This document shows, piece after piece, positions 39,603 to 48,986 of a stretch of 64,000 nt of DNA; the first letter of the stretch is position 1; each line of letters opens with the position of its first letter. This DNA is from Chitinophagaceae bacterium (GTDB taxonomy: Bacteria > Bacteroidota > Bacteroidia > Chitinophagales > Chitinophagaceae), in assembly GCA_017856545.1 (NCBI GenBank), contig JAFMEV010000002.1, positions 1-64,000 on the forward strand, in the 5' to 3' direction. The notes below the pieces were generated by a model, which was given only the letters and a program-made list of their open reading frames with translations, was not told the origin of the DNA and did no database searches. Both the position numbers and the translations under genes were made by a program.

Positions 39603-40193
39603 CTATTTATTTTTCTGTACGCGTTCTGGATTTTTAGCAATAAAATTGGTCCAGCTATTGGATTTTTTTGCAGATTTCTTTCCTTTTACAACTGTTTTCT
39701 TAGGTATTGATAATCCTCTTGATTGTTGGTGATGACATAATGCTACAGCCAAGGCGTCAGTTGCGTCATAGTATTTGGGTTGCTTCTTGATGGTGAATAC
39801 ACGCTCTAGCATTTTCCAAATCATTTCTTTATCTGCATTACCATTGCCTGTGATTGCTTGTTTGACTTTTTTAGGAGCGTATTCTGCTACAGGCAAATCG
39901 TAATGCATTGCTGCAGCAATAGCTACACCTTGTGCCCTGCCTAGTTTTAACATACTTTGTACATTCTTGCCAAAAAAAGGAGCTTCAATAGCAAATTCAG
40001 TGGGGTGATGTTTCTCAATCAGCTCAATTATTTTTGCATGAATTAACTGCAGTCTGGCATAAATATCTTTTTCTTTGGTCAATTTAAGAACATCCATCTC
40101 TATCAACATTGGTTGAGCACCTCCTTTTAAAAGAGCATATCCAAGAATTTGTGTACCTGGATCAATTCCAAGAATAATAGGTGTTGTAGACAT
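39603..40193 (-). CDS. ruvC: Holliday junction resolvase RuvC
   Basis: ILGIDPGTQILGYALL, FAIEAPFFGKNVQSMLKLGRAQGVA, DATDALAVALCH. Confidence 0.96.
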   Translation of the reverse strand: MSTTPIILGIDPGTQILGYALLKGGAQPMLIEMDVLKLTKEKDIYARLQLIHAKIIELIEKHHPTEFAIEAPFFGKNVQSMLKLGRAQGVAIAAAMHYDLPVAEYAPKKVKQAITGNGNADKEMIWKMLERVFTIKKQPKYYDATDALAVALCHHQQSRGLSIPKKTVVKGKKSAKKSNSWTNFIAKNPERVQKNK

Positions 40194-40241
40194 CTACAAT
40201 AAAGTTACATATATCATATCAATTTCCGAACTTTGTGGTCT

Positions 40242-41159
40242 ATGTTATCTACAACAGCTAATAGAATCATTGCCCTGGGAAAGAAAGGGGTGGGTATCTT
40301 CTTATTTATTATTTGTAGTGTTGCTATTTATAGAGAAGTGGGTAGTAACGAGAATGTAGTTCAATATGGCGCTCAAATTAAGATTCAATTTCAGAAAATT
40401 GCCATTTATCAATGGGCCATTTTATTTTTCTTAATGCTACTTAATTTTTTAGTGGAGTCATTTAAATGGAAAATTGTATTGAAGTCAGAAACTGCTATTA
40501 GTATTTTTACGGCGCTCAAAAGTGTATTCGTTGGCCAAGCATTTGCCTTTTATACACCTAACAGAATAGGAGAGTATGTTGGAAGAACCATGATGTTGGA
40601 GACAGAAAATAAAATCATTGCCGTAGGAAGGATGGCATGGGCCTCTTATGCACAAATGATTGTGACAATTATTATGGGAGCCATTGCTATTTATATCAAT
40701 CCCCCATTTTTACCTTGGTTAAGATGGGCTACTCCTTTATTATTGATATTTGCATTGATTGTTTATTTTCACAAAGTAACTTTCTCTGGTATTTTAAAAT
40801 CATTTAATTTTTTACAAATTGAAATACCCGTAAAAAAGAAGTTATTGGCATTGTCTTTTTTAAGATACAGTGTTTACTTAGCTCAATATACTTGGGCTGC
40901 ACATATATTGAATATTCCTATTCCGTTTATCACACTTTGGGTGGCTTTGGCAGTGATGTTTTTAAGTTTGAGTATTGTACCTACTATCAGTATCACAGAA
41001 TTGGTCATTAGGGGACAGCTTATTTTGTTGCTTTTGTCACCATGGTATCAAAATAGTTTGATGTTAATTTCATTATCTACGATTATATGGGCTGTTAATT
41101 TTTTATTACCTGCCATAATTGGCGCTTTTTTATTGTTGGGTTTTAGATTAAAGCAATAA
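40242..41159 (+). CDS. Lysylphosphatidylglycerol synthase TM-region (UPF0104-like) membrane protein
   Basis: Multi-TM ORF with GQAFAFYTPNRIGEYVGR; ATG 40242 preferred over TTG 40233. Confidence 0.75.
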   Translation: MLSTTANRIIALGKKGVGIFLFIICSVAIYREVGSNENVVQYGAQIKIQFQKIAIYQWAILFFLMLLNFLVESFKWKIVLKSETAISIFTALKSVFVGQAFAFYTPNRIGEYVGRTMMLETENKIIAVGRMAWASYAQMIVTIIMGAIAIYINPPFLPWLRWATPLLLIFALIVYFHKVTFSGILKSFNFLQIEIPVKKKLLALSFLRYSVYLAQYTWAAHILNIPIPFITLWVALAVMFLSLSIVPTISITELVIRGQLILLLLSPWYQNSLMLISLSTIIWAVNFLLPAIIGAFLLLGFRLKQ

Positions 41160-41174
41160 CTTTAATTTACCCTT

Positions 41175-41963
41175 ATGATATTTATTCAATTATTTTTAAT
41201 CCTAATTTCTTTCTTTACACCAGCAGATAATAATATTTGCAAGCAGCCAAATACATCTTATAAAGATGGAGAAAAAATAAAGTACAATATTTACTATAAT
41301 GTTATTGGGATTTATGTTGGAGCTGGTAAAGCAGAGTTTACTACGCAATTAGGTAGTTTTGAGGGAAAAGATGTGTATACATTTACTGCTATTGGGAAAT
41401 CAAATAAAAGATATGATTGGATCTTCAAAGTAAGAGATGTATATGAATCTATCGTTGATAGCAAAACATTATTACCTTATCAGTTTACAAGAAACATCAA
41501 TGAAGGTAGCTTTCACCAAACTGATTTTATCAGCTTTAATCAAAAAGCAAGAAGTGCAACTACATTGGGGGTGACTTATCCAACTTCAGATTGCACCTAT
41601 GATGTGATAAGTGCAATTTATGCAGCAAGAAATATTCATTATGAGAACTTGCAAATCAACGAAAAAGTATATTTGAATTTTTTTTTGGATAAAGAACTAT
41701 ATCCTTCTTATTTTAAGTATTTAGGAAAAGAGCAGATCACTACTCAGTATGGTACATTCAATGCAATTAAATTAGCTCCATTATTGGTCAAGGGATCCAT
41801 GTTTAAAGGTGGGGAGCAAATGACAATTTGGGTTACAGATGATTCTAACCATATACCCGTTAGAATTCAAACACCCATCATTGTGGGTAATATAAAAGTG
41901 GATATGGTAGGCTATGAAAATTTAAGACATCCATTGAACTCATTGATTGAATTAGTTCAATAG
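41175..41963 (+). CDS. DUF3108 domain-containing protein
   Basis: GEKIKYNIYYNVIGIYVGAGKAEF ... MTIWVTDDSNHIPVRIQTPIIVGNIKVDM. Confidence 0.8.
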   Translation: MIFIQLFLILISFFTPADNNICKQPNTSYKDGEKIKYNIYYNVIGIYVGAGKAEFTTQLGSFEGKDVYTFTAIGKSNKRYDWIFKVRDVYESIVDSKTLLPYQFTRNINEGSFHQTDFISFNQKARSATTLGVTYPTSDCTYDVISAIYAARNIHYENLQINEKVYLNFFLDKELYPSYFKYLGKEQITTQYGTFNAIKLAPLLVKGSMFKGGEQMTIWVTDDSNHIPVRIQTPIIVGNIKVDMVGYENLRHPLNSLIELVQ

Positions 41964-42824
41964 TAATTCGTTTAATGTAAAAGTTTTAGCGGCTCTGATT
42001 CCTTTTTCTGTCATCTCCAAAGAACAACATTCATTCAAAGGATCATGTTCAAAGAATAACTGATAATTGTTTTTCAAAGCTTCTTGCAAGAAGATGTCTT
42101 TTTCGTTGAGCGTAAGCAATGGTTGCATATCATATCCCATTACATATGGAAGTGGAATATGCCCTGTAGAAGGAAGCAAATCTGCCATATAAACAATGGT
42201 TTTATCCTTATATTGAATTTTGGGCAATAACATTCCCTCTGTGTGGCCATTTACTACAATACAGCTTATCGATTTTGTAAAATGAATGGTCTGAAGACTA
42301 TCCTTACTTTGAAAAGGAGGTAGACTGATTATTTTTAATTGACCACTTTCCAATAATGGATTTATATTTTCTTTTAAGAAGGATGCTTTCTCTCTTCTAT
42401 TGGGGTGTTGCGCAGTTTCCCATTGTGGCTCACTCACCCAATAAGTCGCATTAGGAAAACTTACTTTTAATTGATGGTCTTTGATACTAACAGCACCACC
42501 TACATGATCAAAATGTAAATGGGTTAATAACACATCGGTAATATCCTCCATTTCTAATTGCAGCTTTGCTAAACAAGCTGCTATAGTTTGGGTATTGCTT
42601 AAATGGTAATGCCCCATAAACTTATCATCTTGTTTATTACCCATCCCAGTATCAATCAATATTTTTCGATCGCCTTCAATGACTAACAAACACCTTAGTG
42701 CCCAGTCACATAAATTGTTTTCGTCTGCAGGATTGAGTTTATTCCAAATAATTTTTGGAACTACACCAAACATGGCACCGCCATCTAATTTAAAATTTCC
42801 GGTATGAATACTATGCAGTTGCAT
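41952..42824 (-). CDS. MBL-fold metallohydrolase
   Basis: ILIDTGMG, LTHLHFDHVGG, VNGHTEGM, MADLLPS, FFEHDP. Confidence 0.93.
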   Translation of the reverse strand: MQLHSIHTGNFKLDGGAMFGVVPKIIWNKLNPADENNLCDWALRCLLVIEGDRKILIDTGMGNKQDDKFMGHYHLSNTQTIAACLAKLQLEMEDITDVLLTHLHFDHVGGAVSIKDHQLKVSFPNATYWVSEPQWETAQHPNRREKASFLKENINPLLESGQLKIISLPPFQSKDSLQTIHFTKSISCIVVNGHTEGMLLPKIQYKDKTIVYMADLLPSTGHIPLPYVMGYDMQPLLTLNEKDIFLQEALKNNYQLFFEHDPLNECCSLEMTEKGIRAAKTFTLNELLLN

Positions 42825-44121
42825 TTTTTTGATATTGTGCTGTTCTATATAATAATGCTAATCCAATGACAAAGAAGCTACCTAAAACCAACACTGAATT
42901 TCTTTGAGAACCAGTTAACTCATTGATAAAGCCAAAGCTAAACATGCCAATTACAATAGCAATCTTTTCTGTGACATCAAAGAAACTAAAAAAGCTTGCA
43001 GTATCATAAGTGACTGGCATGAGTTTTGAATAGGTACTTCTACTTACAGATTGTATACCACCCATTACAAATCCTACAATCACCGCTAAGACATAAAATA
43101 AATACACATCATTTCTAGGCAGTAAATAACCCATTACACAGCCGCCAATCCAAATAAGCACTGCCACCATTAAAGTATTAAAATTGCCCCATGAAGTGGC
43201 TAATTTGGCCATTACGTGGGCGCCTGGAATAGCAACTATTTGAATAATAAGTATTGCAATAATTAGATTCGTTGTTGGAATATTTAATTCACTTTTTCCG
43301 TATAGTGTAGCCGCTAGCATTACAGTTTGAACACCCATATTATAGAAGAAGAAAGCGGTTAAGAATCTTTTTAGTAAGGGTAAGTGAATTAATTGTTTCC
43401 ATACCTTATGCAATTCTTTATACCCTGAAGTGAAAATATTTTCTTGCTTCCTGCCACTTGCAATGTGTAAACCATTGGGTAATCTACCAATAGCCATCCA
43501 GCCAAAACCAATCCACCAAATGCCCACTAATAAAAAAGATATTTGTGAAGCTTTTCCAACAGTGATACCGAACAGTTCTGGTTTTAATACAAAAACAAAA
43601 CAGATCAGTTGCAACAAAACAGAACCAATATAGCCCATCATAAATCCACGTGCACTAATTCGATCTCTATCTTCAGGAGCGGCAATTTCCGGTAAGTAGG
43701 AATTATAAAAAACCAAACTACTCCAAAAACCAACACAGGCAATAATAACAGATAGAAGACCACCCATGATATGATCGCTGTCAAAGAAATATAAAGACGC
43801 GCAAGAAAGACTTCCCATGGTACAAAAGAATCGTAGAAATTGTTTCTTATTTCCTTTGTAATCAGCAATAGAAGATAAAATTGGAGACATGATGGCAACA
43901 ATCACAAATGCAATAGCTAAAACGTAGTTGTATAATGCAGTGTTGGTAAATTCATAACTACCAATTTTTACTTTATCAATCAAGGTATTTTCATTCCCAT
44001 CTCCAGTGATGGCTTCATAATAAGCTGGAAAGATAGTAGACGTGATGACTAAATTATAAACACTATTGGCCCAGTCATACATGGCCCACCCATTGACTAC
44101 TTTTTTGGAGGCAGTTTGCAT
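42811..44121 (-). CDS. MFS transporter, UMF1/Atg22-like
   Basis: VVNGWAMYDWANSVYNLVITSTIFPAYYEA and twelve-TM layout. Confidence 0.88.
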   Translation of the reverse strand: MQTASKKVVNGWAMYDWANSVYNLVITSTIFPAYYEAITGDGNENTLIDKVKIGSYEFTNTALYNYVLAIAFVIVAIMSPILSSIADYKGNKKQFLRFFCTMGSLSCASLYFFDSDHIMGGLLSVIIACVGFWSSLVFYNSYLPEIAAPEDRDRISARGFMMGYIGSVLLQLICFVFVLKPELFGITVGKASQISFLLVGIWWIGFGWMAIGRLPNGLHIASGRKQENIFTSGYKELHKVWKQLIHLPLLKRFLTAFFFYNMGVQTVMLAATLYGKSELNIPTTNLIIAILIIQIVAIPGAHVMAKLATSWGNFNTLMVAVLIWIGGCVMGYLLPRNDVYLFYVLAVIVGFVMGGIQSVSRSTYSKLMPVTYDTASFFSFFDVTEKIAIVIGMFSFGFINELTGSQRNSVLVLGSFFVIGLALLYRTAQYQKNATA

Positions 44122-44155
44122 AGCTTTTCGTTTGTATCTAAAAATACAACATTTC

Positions 44156-44959
44156 CTAGATCCAATGATTGAATAATAAGATCAATAGGGTAGTGCCCAA
44201 AATGATACGATACCATCCAAATATCGCAAACCCTTGTTTTTGAACTATTTTAATAAAAAATTGAACAGATAATAGGGCAACTATAAATGCAACAATAGCG
44301 CCAATACTTATGATGAGTAGATTGTCTGAAGCAAATACTTCAGGATTAGATTGGTATACATCCAATGTGCTTTTTGCAGACGCAGCCAACATGGTGGGAA
44401 CTGCTAAAAAGAAGGAGAATTCAGCCGCCGCTTTCTTGGTTAGTTTTTGTGACATGCCTCCAATAATCGTTGCAGCACTTCTACTTAATCCTGGGAATAC
44501 AATAGATAATACCTGAAAGCAACCAATAATAAAGGATGTTTTATAGGATTGTTCCTTTTCTTGTTCAGATGCTAGTTCGTTTGATTTAAATAATTTGTCA
44601 ATGAATAATAAAATAACACCACCCACCACCATCACTATAGCGATGGTTGTTAAATTATTTAATGCAGCATCTATGTATTTTTTTAATAATGCACCAAAGA
44701 TCAATGCAGGAATAACAGCTACAATGAGTTTAAAATAAAAACTGATTTGTCTAAAATTGAAAAATTGTTTTCTGTAAATAATCAAGACAGAAGCGATGGC
44801 TGCGAATTGAATAACAATTTCAAATAAATCTACAAATGGACTATCTGCAATACCTAATATAGGATTAGCAAATTTCATGTGTGCAGTACTTGAAATGGGC
44901 AAGAATTCAGTAATGCCTTCAATGATGGCAATTACAATAGCTTGGAAAACATTCATCAA
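44156..44959 (-). CDS. uppP: Undecaprenyl-diphosphatase UppP/BacA
   Basis: AIIEGITEFLPISSTAHM, FPGLSRSAATIIGGM. Confidence 0.96.
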   Translation of the reverse strand: MMNVFQAIVIAIIEGITEFLPISSTAHMKFANPILGIADSPFVDLFEIVIQFAAIASVLIIYRKQFFNFRQISFYFKLIVAVIPALIFGALLKKYIDAALNNLTTIAIVMVVGGVILLFIDKLFKSNELASEQEKEQSYKTSFIIGCFQVLSIVFPGLSRSAATIIGGMSQKLTKKAAAEFSFFLAVPTMLAASAKSTLDVYQSNPEVFASDNLLIISIGAIVAFIVALLSVQFFIKIVQKQGFAIFGWYRIILGTTLLILLFNHWI

Positions 44960-45199
44960 TTAGTCTTTTTTGAAGATGGCGTATATTTCAATCACAAAAC
45001 CAATGATGATAACAATTGGCGCTAAAGTGATTCTTCTAAAGCTATACACTTCATTTGCATCAAAAACATCTGGATTAGGACTTTTCCCTCCTGACATTAA
45101 AAACATGCCAATGATGATACAAACAGCTCCAATGAGCATCCAGATATAATTTGACTTACCAAAAAACTGTAGTGATTTTTTATCTTTAGATGGATTCAT
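44960..45199 (-). CDS. DUF3098 membrane protein
   Basis: NYIWMLIGAVCIIIGMFLMSGGKSPNPDVFDANEVYSFRRITLAPIVIIIGFVIEIYAIF. Confidence 0.85.
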   Translation of the reverse strand: MNPSKDKKSLQFFGKSNYIWMLIGAVCIIIGMFLMSGGKSPNPDVFDANEVYSFRRITLAPIVIIIGFVIEIYAIFKKD

Positions 45200-45209
45200 A
45201 ATATTTATT

Positions 45210-46085
45210 TTAATAAAGTTCGTCTAGTTTCATTTTTAAATACTTTACCACACTTCTGTAAGTACTTAGTACAGAAATGCCCACGCCTACCACGATTAAT
45301 CCAAAAAACAATACAAGATTATTACCCATGCCTTGCAATGTTTGTATTTGTGGGAATTGAGCTGCTGTCCATTGGATTAAGCCAAACAAAACAATCAATG
45401 CAATACCAGCACTAATTAAACCATTGATTAAAGCGCGAATCACTAATGGCTTTGAAATAAAACTTCTTGTAGCACCTACCATTTGCATTGTTTTTATTAA
45501 GAAGCGATTGCTAAACATAGCAAGTCTGATGGTATTATCAATACTAATGATTACAATAACACATAATATAATGGACATCACTAAAAAGATAATGCCCAAT
45601 TTATCAGCTCTTTCGTTTAAGCTAGACACCAAACTTTTTGGATATTGAATATCTGCAATATCGTTTTTAAACTCTGCACCAATCTTTGCTGTAAGATTGC
45701 TTAGACTATCTGGGTTTACATATTCCGCTTTTGCAAAAAAGTCAACACTTTCAGGTAGTGGATTAACGTCTAAAATTTTTGCCCAGTCTTCGCTATTTTC
45801 TGCGTTCCAAATAGCTTTTGCTTTTTCCTTATTCACATATTCCACATTCTTTGCATAAGGTTGACCTGCAATATATGCTTGTAATTTACCGATGGTATTT
45901 TTGTCGGTACTCTTCAAATACACGCTAATTCTGATATCTTCTTTGAAATGGTCACCAATAGTGCGAAGATTTAGAAATAACCACCCCATAATGCCCATAA
46001 TAAACAGTACAATCGCCACCCCAATGATGCTATAGATATAGTTGGGTTTACTGCGTTTTAAAGATGCGGAGTTGGTTCCTGCCAT
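45210..46085 (-). CDS. ftsX: Cell division ABC transporter permease FtsX
   Basis: FtsX extracellular domain, NTIRLAMFSNRFLIKTMQMVGATRSFI. Confidence 0.93.
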   Translation of the reverse strand: MAGTNSASLKRSKPNYIYSIIGVAIVLFIMGIMGWLFLNLRTIGDHFKEDIRISVYLKSTDKNTIGKLQAYIAGQPYAKNVEYVNKEKAKAIWNAENSEDWAKILDVNPLPESVDFFAKAEYVNPDSLSNLTAKIGAEFKNDIADIQYPKSLVSSLNERADKLGIIFLVMSIILCVIVIISIDNTIRLAMFSNRFLIKTMQMVGATRSFISKPLVIRALINGLISAGIALIVLFGLIQWTAAQFPQIQTLQGMGNNLVLFFGLIVVGVGISVLSTYRSVVKYLKMKLDELY

Positions 46086-46113
46086 AGTATTAAAATTTTA
46101 CTGGTTCGCTTTG

Positions 46114-46121
46114 CAAATGTA
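46114..46121 (-). promoter_or_regulatory. Candidate -7 element TACATTTG for ftsX
   Basis: TAnnTTTG match in left arm of the inverted repeat. Confidence 0.45.
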
Positions 46122-46142
46122 GGGTTTTGAGCGCTAATGACT

Positions 46143-46150
46143 TACATTTG
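46143..46150 (+). promoter_or_regulatory. Candidate -7 element TACATTTG for leuS
   Basis: TAnnTTTG match in right arm of the inverted repeat. Confidence 0.45.
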
Positions 46151-46219
46151 CAAAGGCTGAATTAGCCAAAATTTAGTCAAAAATAGGGCTATCACAGATT
46201 TTTTAAGATAATTTAAGAG

Positions 46220-48970
46220 ATGGAGTATCAATTTAGGGCCATAGAGAAAAAATGGCAGGATCAATGGAAGGTTCAAAAAGCTTATCAGGTGTCTAATCAT
46301 TCCGATAAGCCTAAGTGTTATGTATTAGATATGTTTCCTTATCCAAGTGGTGCTGGTTTGCATGTAGGGCATCCATTGGGGTATATTGCTTCAGATATTT
46401 ACAGTAGATATAAACGTCTTAAAGGATATAATGTTTTACATCCTATGGGCTATGATGCTTTTGGTTTACCTGCAGAACAATATGCTATTGAGCATGGGGT
46501 TCATCCTGCAAAAAGTACGCATGCAAATATTGACAATTTTAGAAAGCAATTAGATAATATCGGTTTTTGTTATGATTGGGATAGAGAAGTGAGAACATGT
46601 GATGCCACTTATTACAAATGGACACAATGGATTTTCTTGCAATTATTCAATGCATATTTTGATCGTCAAGCAAAAAAAGCAAGGCCCATTCATGAACTCA
46701 TTGCAACTTTTGAAAAAGAGGGTAATCAAAATAATGAATGCCCGGCCAATGCAAAACTTCATTTTGATGCTGCTGCTTGGAAAGCCATGAACGAAAAAGA
46801 ACAACAAGATATTTTAATGCAATATCGATTGGCATTTTGTGGATATGGAGAAGTGAATTGGTGTGAGGCTTTGGGTACAGTCTTAGCCAACGATGAAGTG
46901 ATCAATGGATTTAGTGAGCGAGGCGGACATCCAGTGGAGAAGAAAAAATTACGTCAATGGTATTTGAGAATCACCGAATACGCTGATAGATTGTTAAGTG
47001 GATTAGAAACCATCCAGTTTAGTGAAGCGATGAAAGAAATGCAATCTAATTGGATTGGTAAAAGCTTCGGTGCAGAAATTGATTTTAAAATACAAGGAAC
47101 TGAACATAGTTTAAAAGTATACACTACAAGACCAGATACTGTTTTTGGTGTTGATTTTATGGTGGTTGCTCCAGAGCATGAGCTCATTGAGACAATTACT
47201 CCAGCAAGTCATCAAGCAGAAGTTGAAAATTATATTGCTTATGTAAAAAGCAGAAGCGAAAGAGAAAGAATAGCAGAGAAAAAAATTACAGGTTGTTTTA
47301 CGGGTGCTTATGTAATTAATCCTTTTAATCAAAAAGCGATTCCAGTTTGGATTTCGGAATATGTATTGGCAGGTTATGGAACAGGAGCCATTATGGCGGT
47401 GCCTTGTGGAGATGAAAGAGACTTTAAATTTGCGCAACATTTTAATATCCCTATAACCAATATTATTGGAGATGCGTTTAATGGACAAGAAGCTAATCCT
47501 ACTAAGGAAGCAAAATTATCCAATAGCGATTTCTTGAACGGGATGATACAAAAAGATGCGATTGCTATCGTGAATGATAAGATAGAAGCAATGGGTATCG
47601 GTAAACGCAAAGTAAATTATAAAATGCGCGATGCTGCATTTAGTAGACAACGTTATTGGGGTGAACCATTCCCCATTAAATGGAAGAATGGTATTGCTTA
47701 TCCATTATCTGAAAATGAATTACCACTTATATTGCCTACTGTAGACCATTATGGACCTGGTCCAGAAGGTGAGGGGCCATTAGCAAATATTGATGCTTGG
47801 AAAGCCGAGCATTATGAAACCAATACCATGCCTGGTTATGCGGGAAGTAGTTGGTATTTTTTAAGGTATATGGATCCTACTAACGCAAATGAATTTTGTG
47901 GACGTAAAGCAAGTGATTATTGGGGGCAAGTAGATTTATACATTGGTGGTACAGAACATGCGGTAGGACATTTATTGTATAGTAGAATGTGGACCAAGGC
48001 ATTGTTTGATTTAGGACATATTGGATTTGATGAGCCTTATAAAAAATTATTGAATCAGGGGATGATTCAGGGTAGTTCAAGATTTGTGTATCGTAAAAGA
48101 GGCACACAGGTTTTTGTGTCTGCAGGACTTGTTGGAACACAAGAAGTAGATCAGCTGCATGTGGACGTGAACATAGTAGATGGAGTTGAACTAGATACAG
48201 AAGCCTTTAAAAAATGGAAGCCGGATTATGCCAATGCAAGTTTTGAATTAGAAGATGGTAAATATATCTGCGGGGTTGAAGTTGAGAAAATGTCTAAGTC
48301 TAAGTTTAATACAGTAAACCCAGACGATTTAGTAACAAAATACGGAGCAGATACATTTAGAATGTATGAAATGTTTTTGGGCCCAGTAGAACAGAGTAAA
48401 CCTTGGGATACAAAAGGCATTGAAGGGGTTCACAGATTTATTAAGAAGTTCTGGCGTTTGTTTTATGATGAAATAAAAGGTCAGGTATGGGTGGATGAAA
48501 CGCCTACTAATGAAGAATATAAGATCTTACATAAAACCATCAAGAAGATCGAAGAAGACACAGAGCGATATAGTTTTAATACTGCAGTGAGTGCTTTTAT
48601 GATATGCATCAATGAATTATATGATATAGGATGTCATAAAAAAGCAATTTTAGAACAAGTATTGATTCTAATCACGCCCTATGCTCCACATTTTGCTGAA
48701 GAGTTATGGACTTTGATAGGCAATAAAGGATTGATTATAGATGCGCCATTCCCAGTTTTTGAATCAAAGTATGTTATTGAGTCAAGCAAGGAGTATCCAG
48801 TAAGTATCAATGGTAAAGTAAGAGCAAATATCTCTATCGCATTAGACGCAACAGAAGATCAAGTTAAAGAGATTGTATTGGCAAATGATACTATTCAAAA
48901 ATGGGTAGAAGACAAGCCATTGAAAAAGTTGATTTTTGTGAAAGGTAAAATGATTAATATCGTTATATAA
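46220..48970 (+). CDS. leuS: Leucyl-tRNA synthetase
   Basis: MFPYPSGAGLHVGHPLGYIASD, GYDAFGLPAEQYA, editing-domain TTRPDTVFG, VEKMSKSKFNTVNPDD. Confidence 0.98.
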   Translation: MEYQFRAIEKKWQDQWKVQKAYQVSNHSDKPKCYVLDMFPYPSGAGLHVGHPLGYIASDIYSRYKRLKGYNVLHPMGYDAFGLPAEQYAIEHGVHPAKSTHANIDNFRKQLDNIGFCYDWDREVRTCDATYYKWTQWIFLQLFNAYFDRQAKKARPIHELIATFEKEGNQNNECPANAKLHFDAAAWKAMNEKEQQDILMQYRLAFCGYGEVNWCEALGTVLANDEVINGFSERGGHPVEKKKLRQWYLRITEYADRLLSGLETIQFSEAMKEMQSNWIGKSFGAEIDFKIQGTEHSLKVYTTRPDTVFGVDFMVVAPEHELIETITPASHQAEVENYIAYVKSRSERERIAEKKITGCFTGAYVINPFNQKAIPVWISEYVLAGYGTGAIMAVPCGDERDFKFAQHFNIPITNIIGDAFNGQEANPTKEAKLSNSDFLNGMIQKDAIAIVNDKIEAMGIGKRKVNYKMRDAAFSRQRYWGEPFPIKWKNGIAYPLSENELPLILPTVDHYGPGPEGEGPLANIDAWKAEHYETNTMPGYAGSSWYFLRYMDPTNANEFCGRKASDYWGQVDLYIGGTEHAVGHLLYSRMWTKALFDLGHIGFDEPYKKLLNQGMIQGSSRFVYRKRGTQVFVSAGLVGTQEVDQLHVDVNIVDGVELDTEAFKKWKPDYANASFELEDGKYICGVEVEKMSKSKFNTVNPDDLVTKYGADTFRMYEMFLGPVEQSKPWDTKGIEGVHRFIKKFWRLFYDEIKGQVWVDETPTNEEYKILHKTIKKIEEDTERYSFNTAVSAFMICINELYDIGCHKKAILEQVLILITPYAPHFAEELWTLIGNKGLIIDAPFPVFESKYVIESSKEYPVSINGKVRANISIALDATEDQVKEIVLANDTIQKWVEDKPLKKLIFVKGKMINIVI

Positions 48971-48986
48971 TTTTTAAATACGCTAT

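Larger units (their letters stand above)
46109..46155. repeat. Perfect 13-bp inverted repeat in ftsX/leuS divergent region
   Basis: CTTTGCAAATGTA (46109-46121) / TACATTTGCAAAG (46143-46155), 21-bp spacer. Confidence 0.9.
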
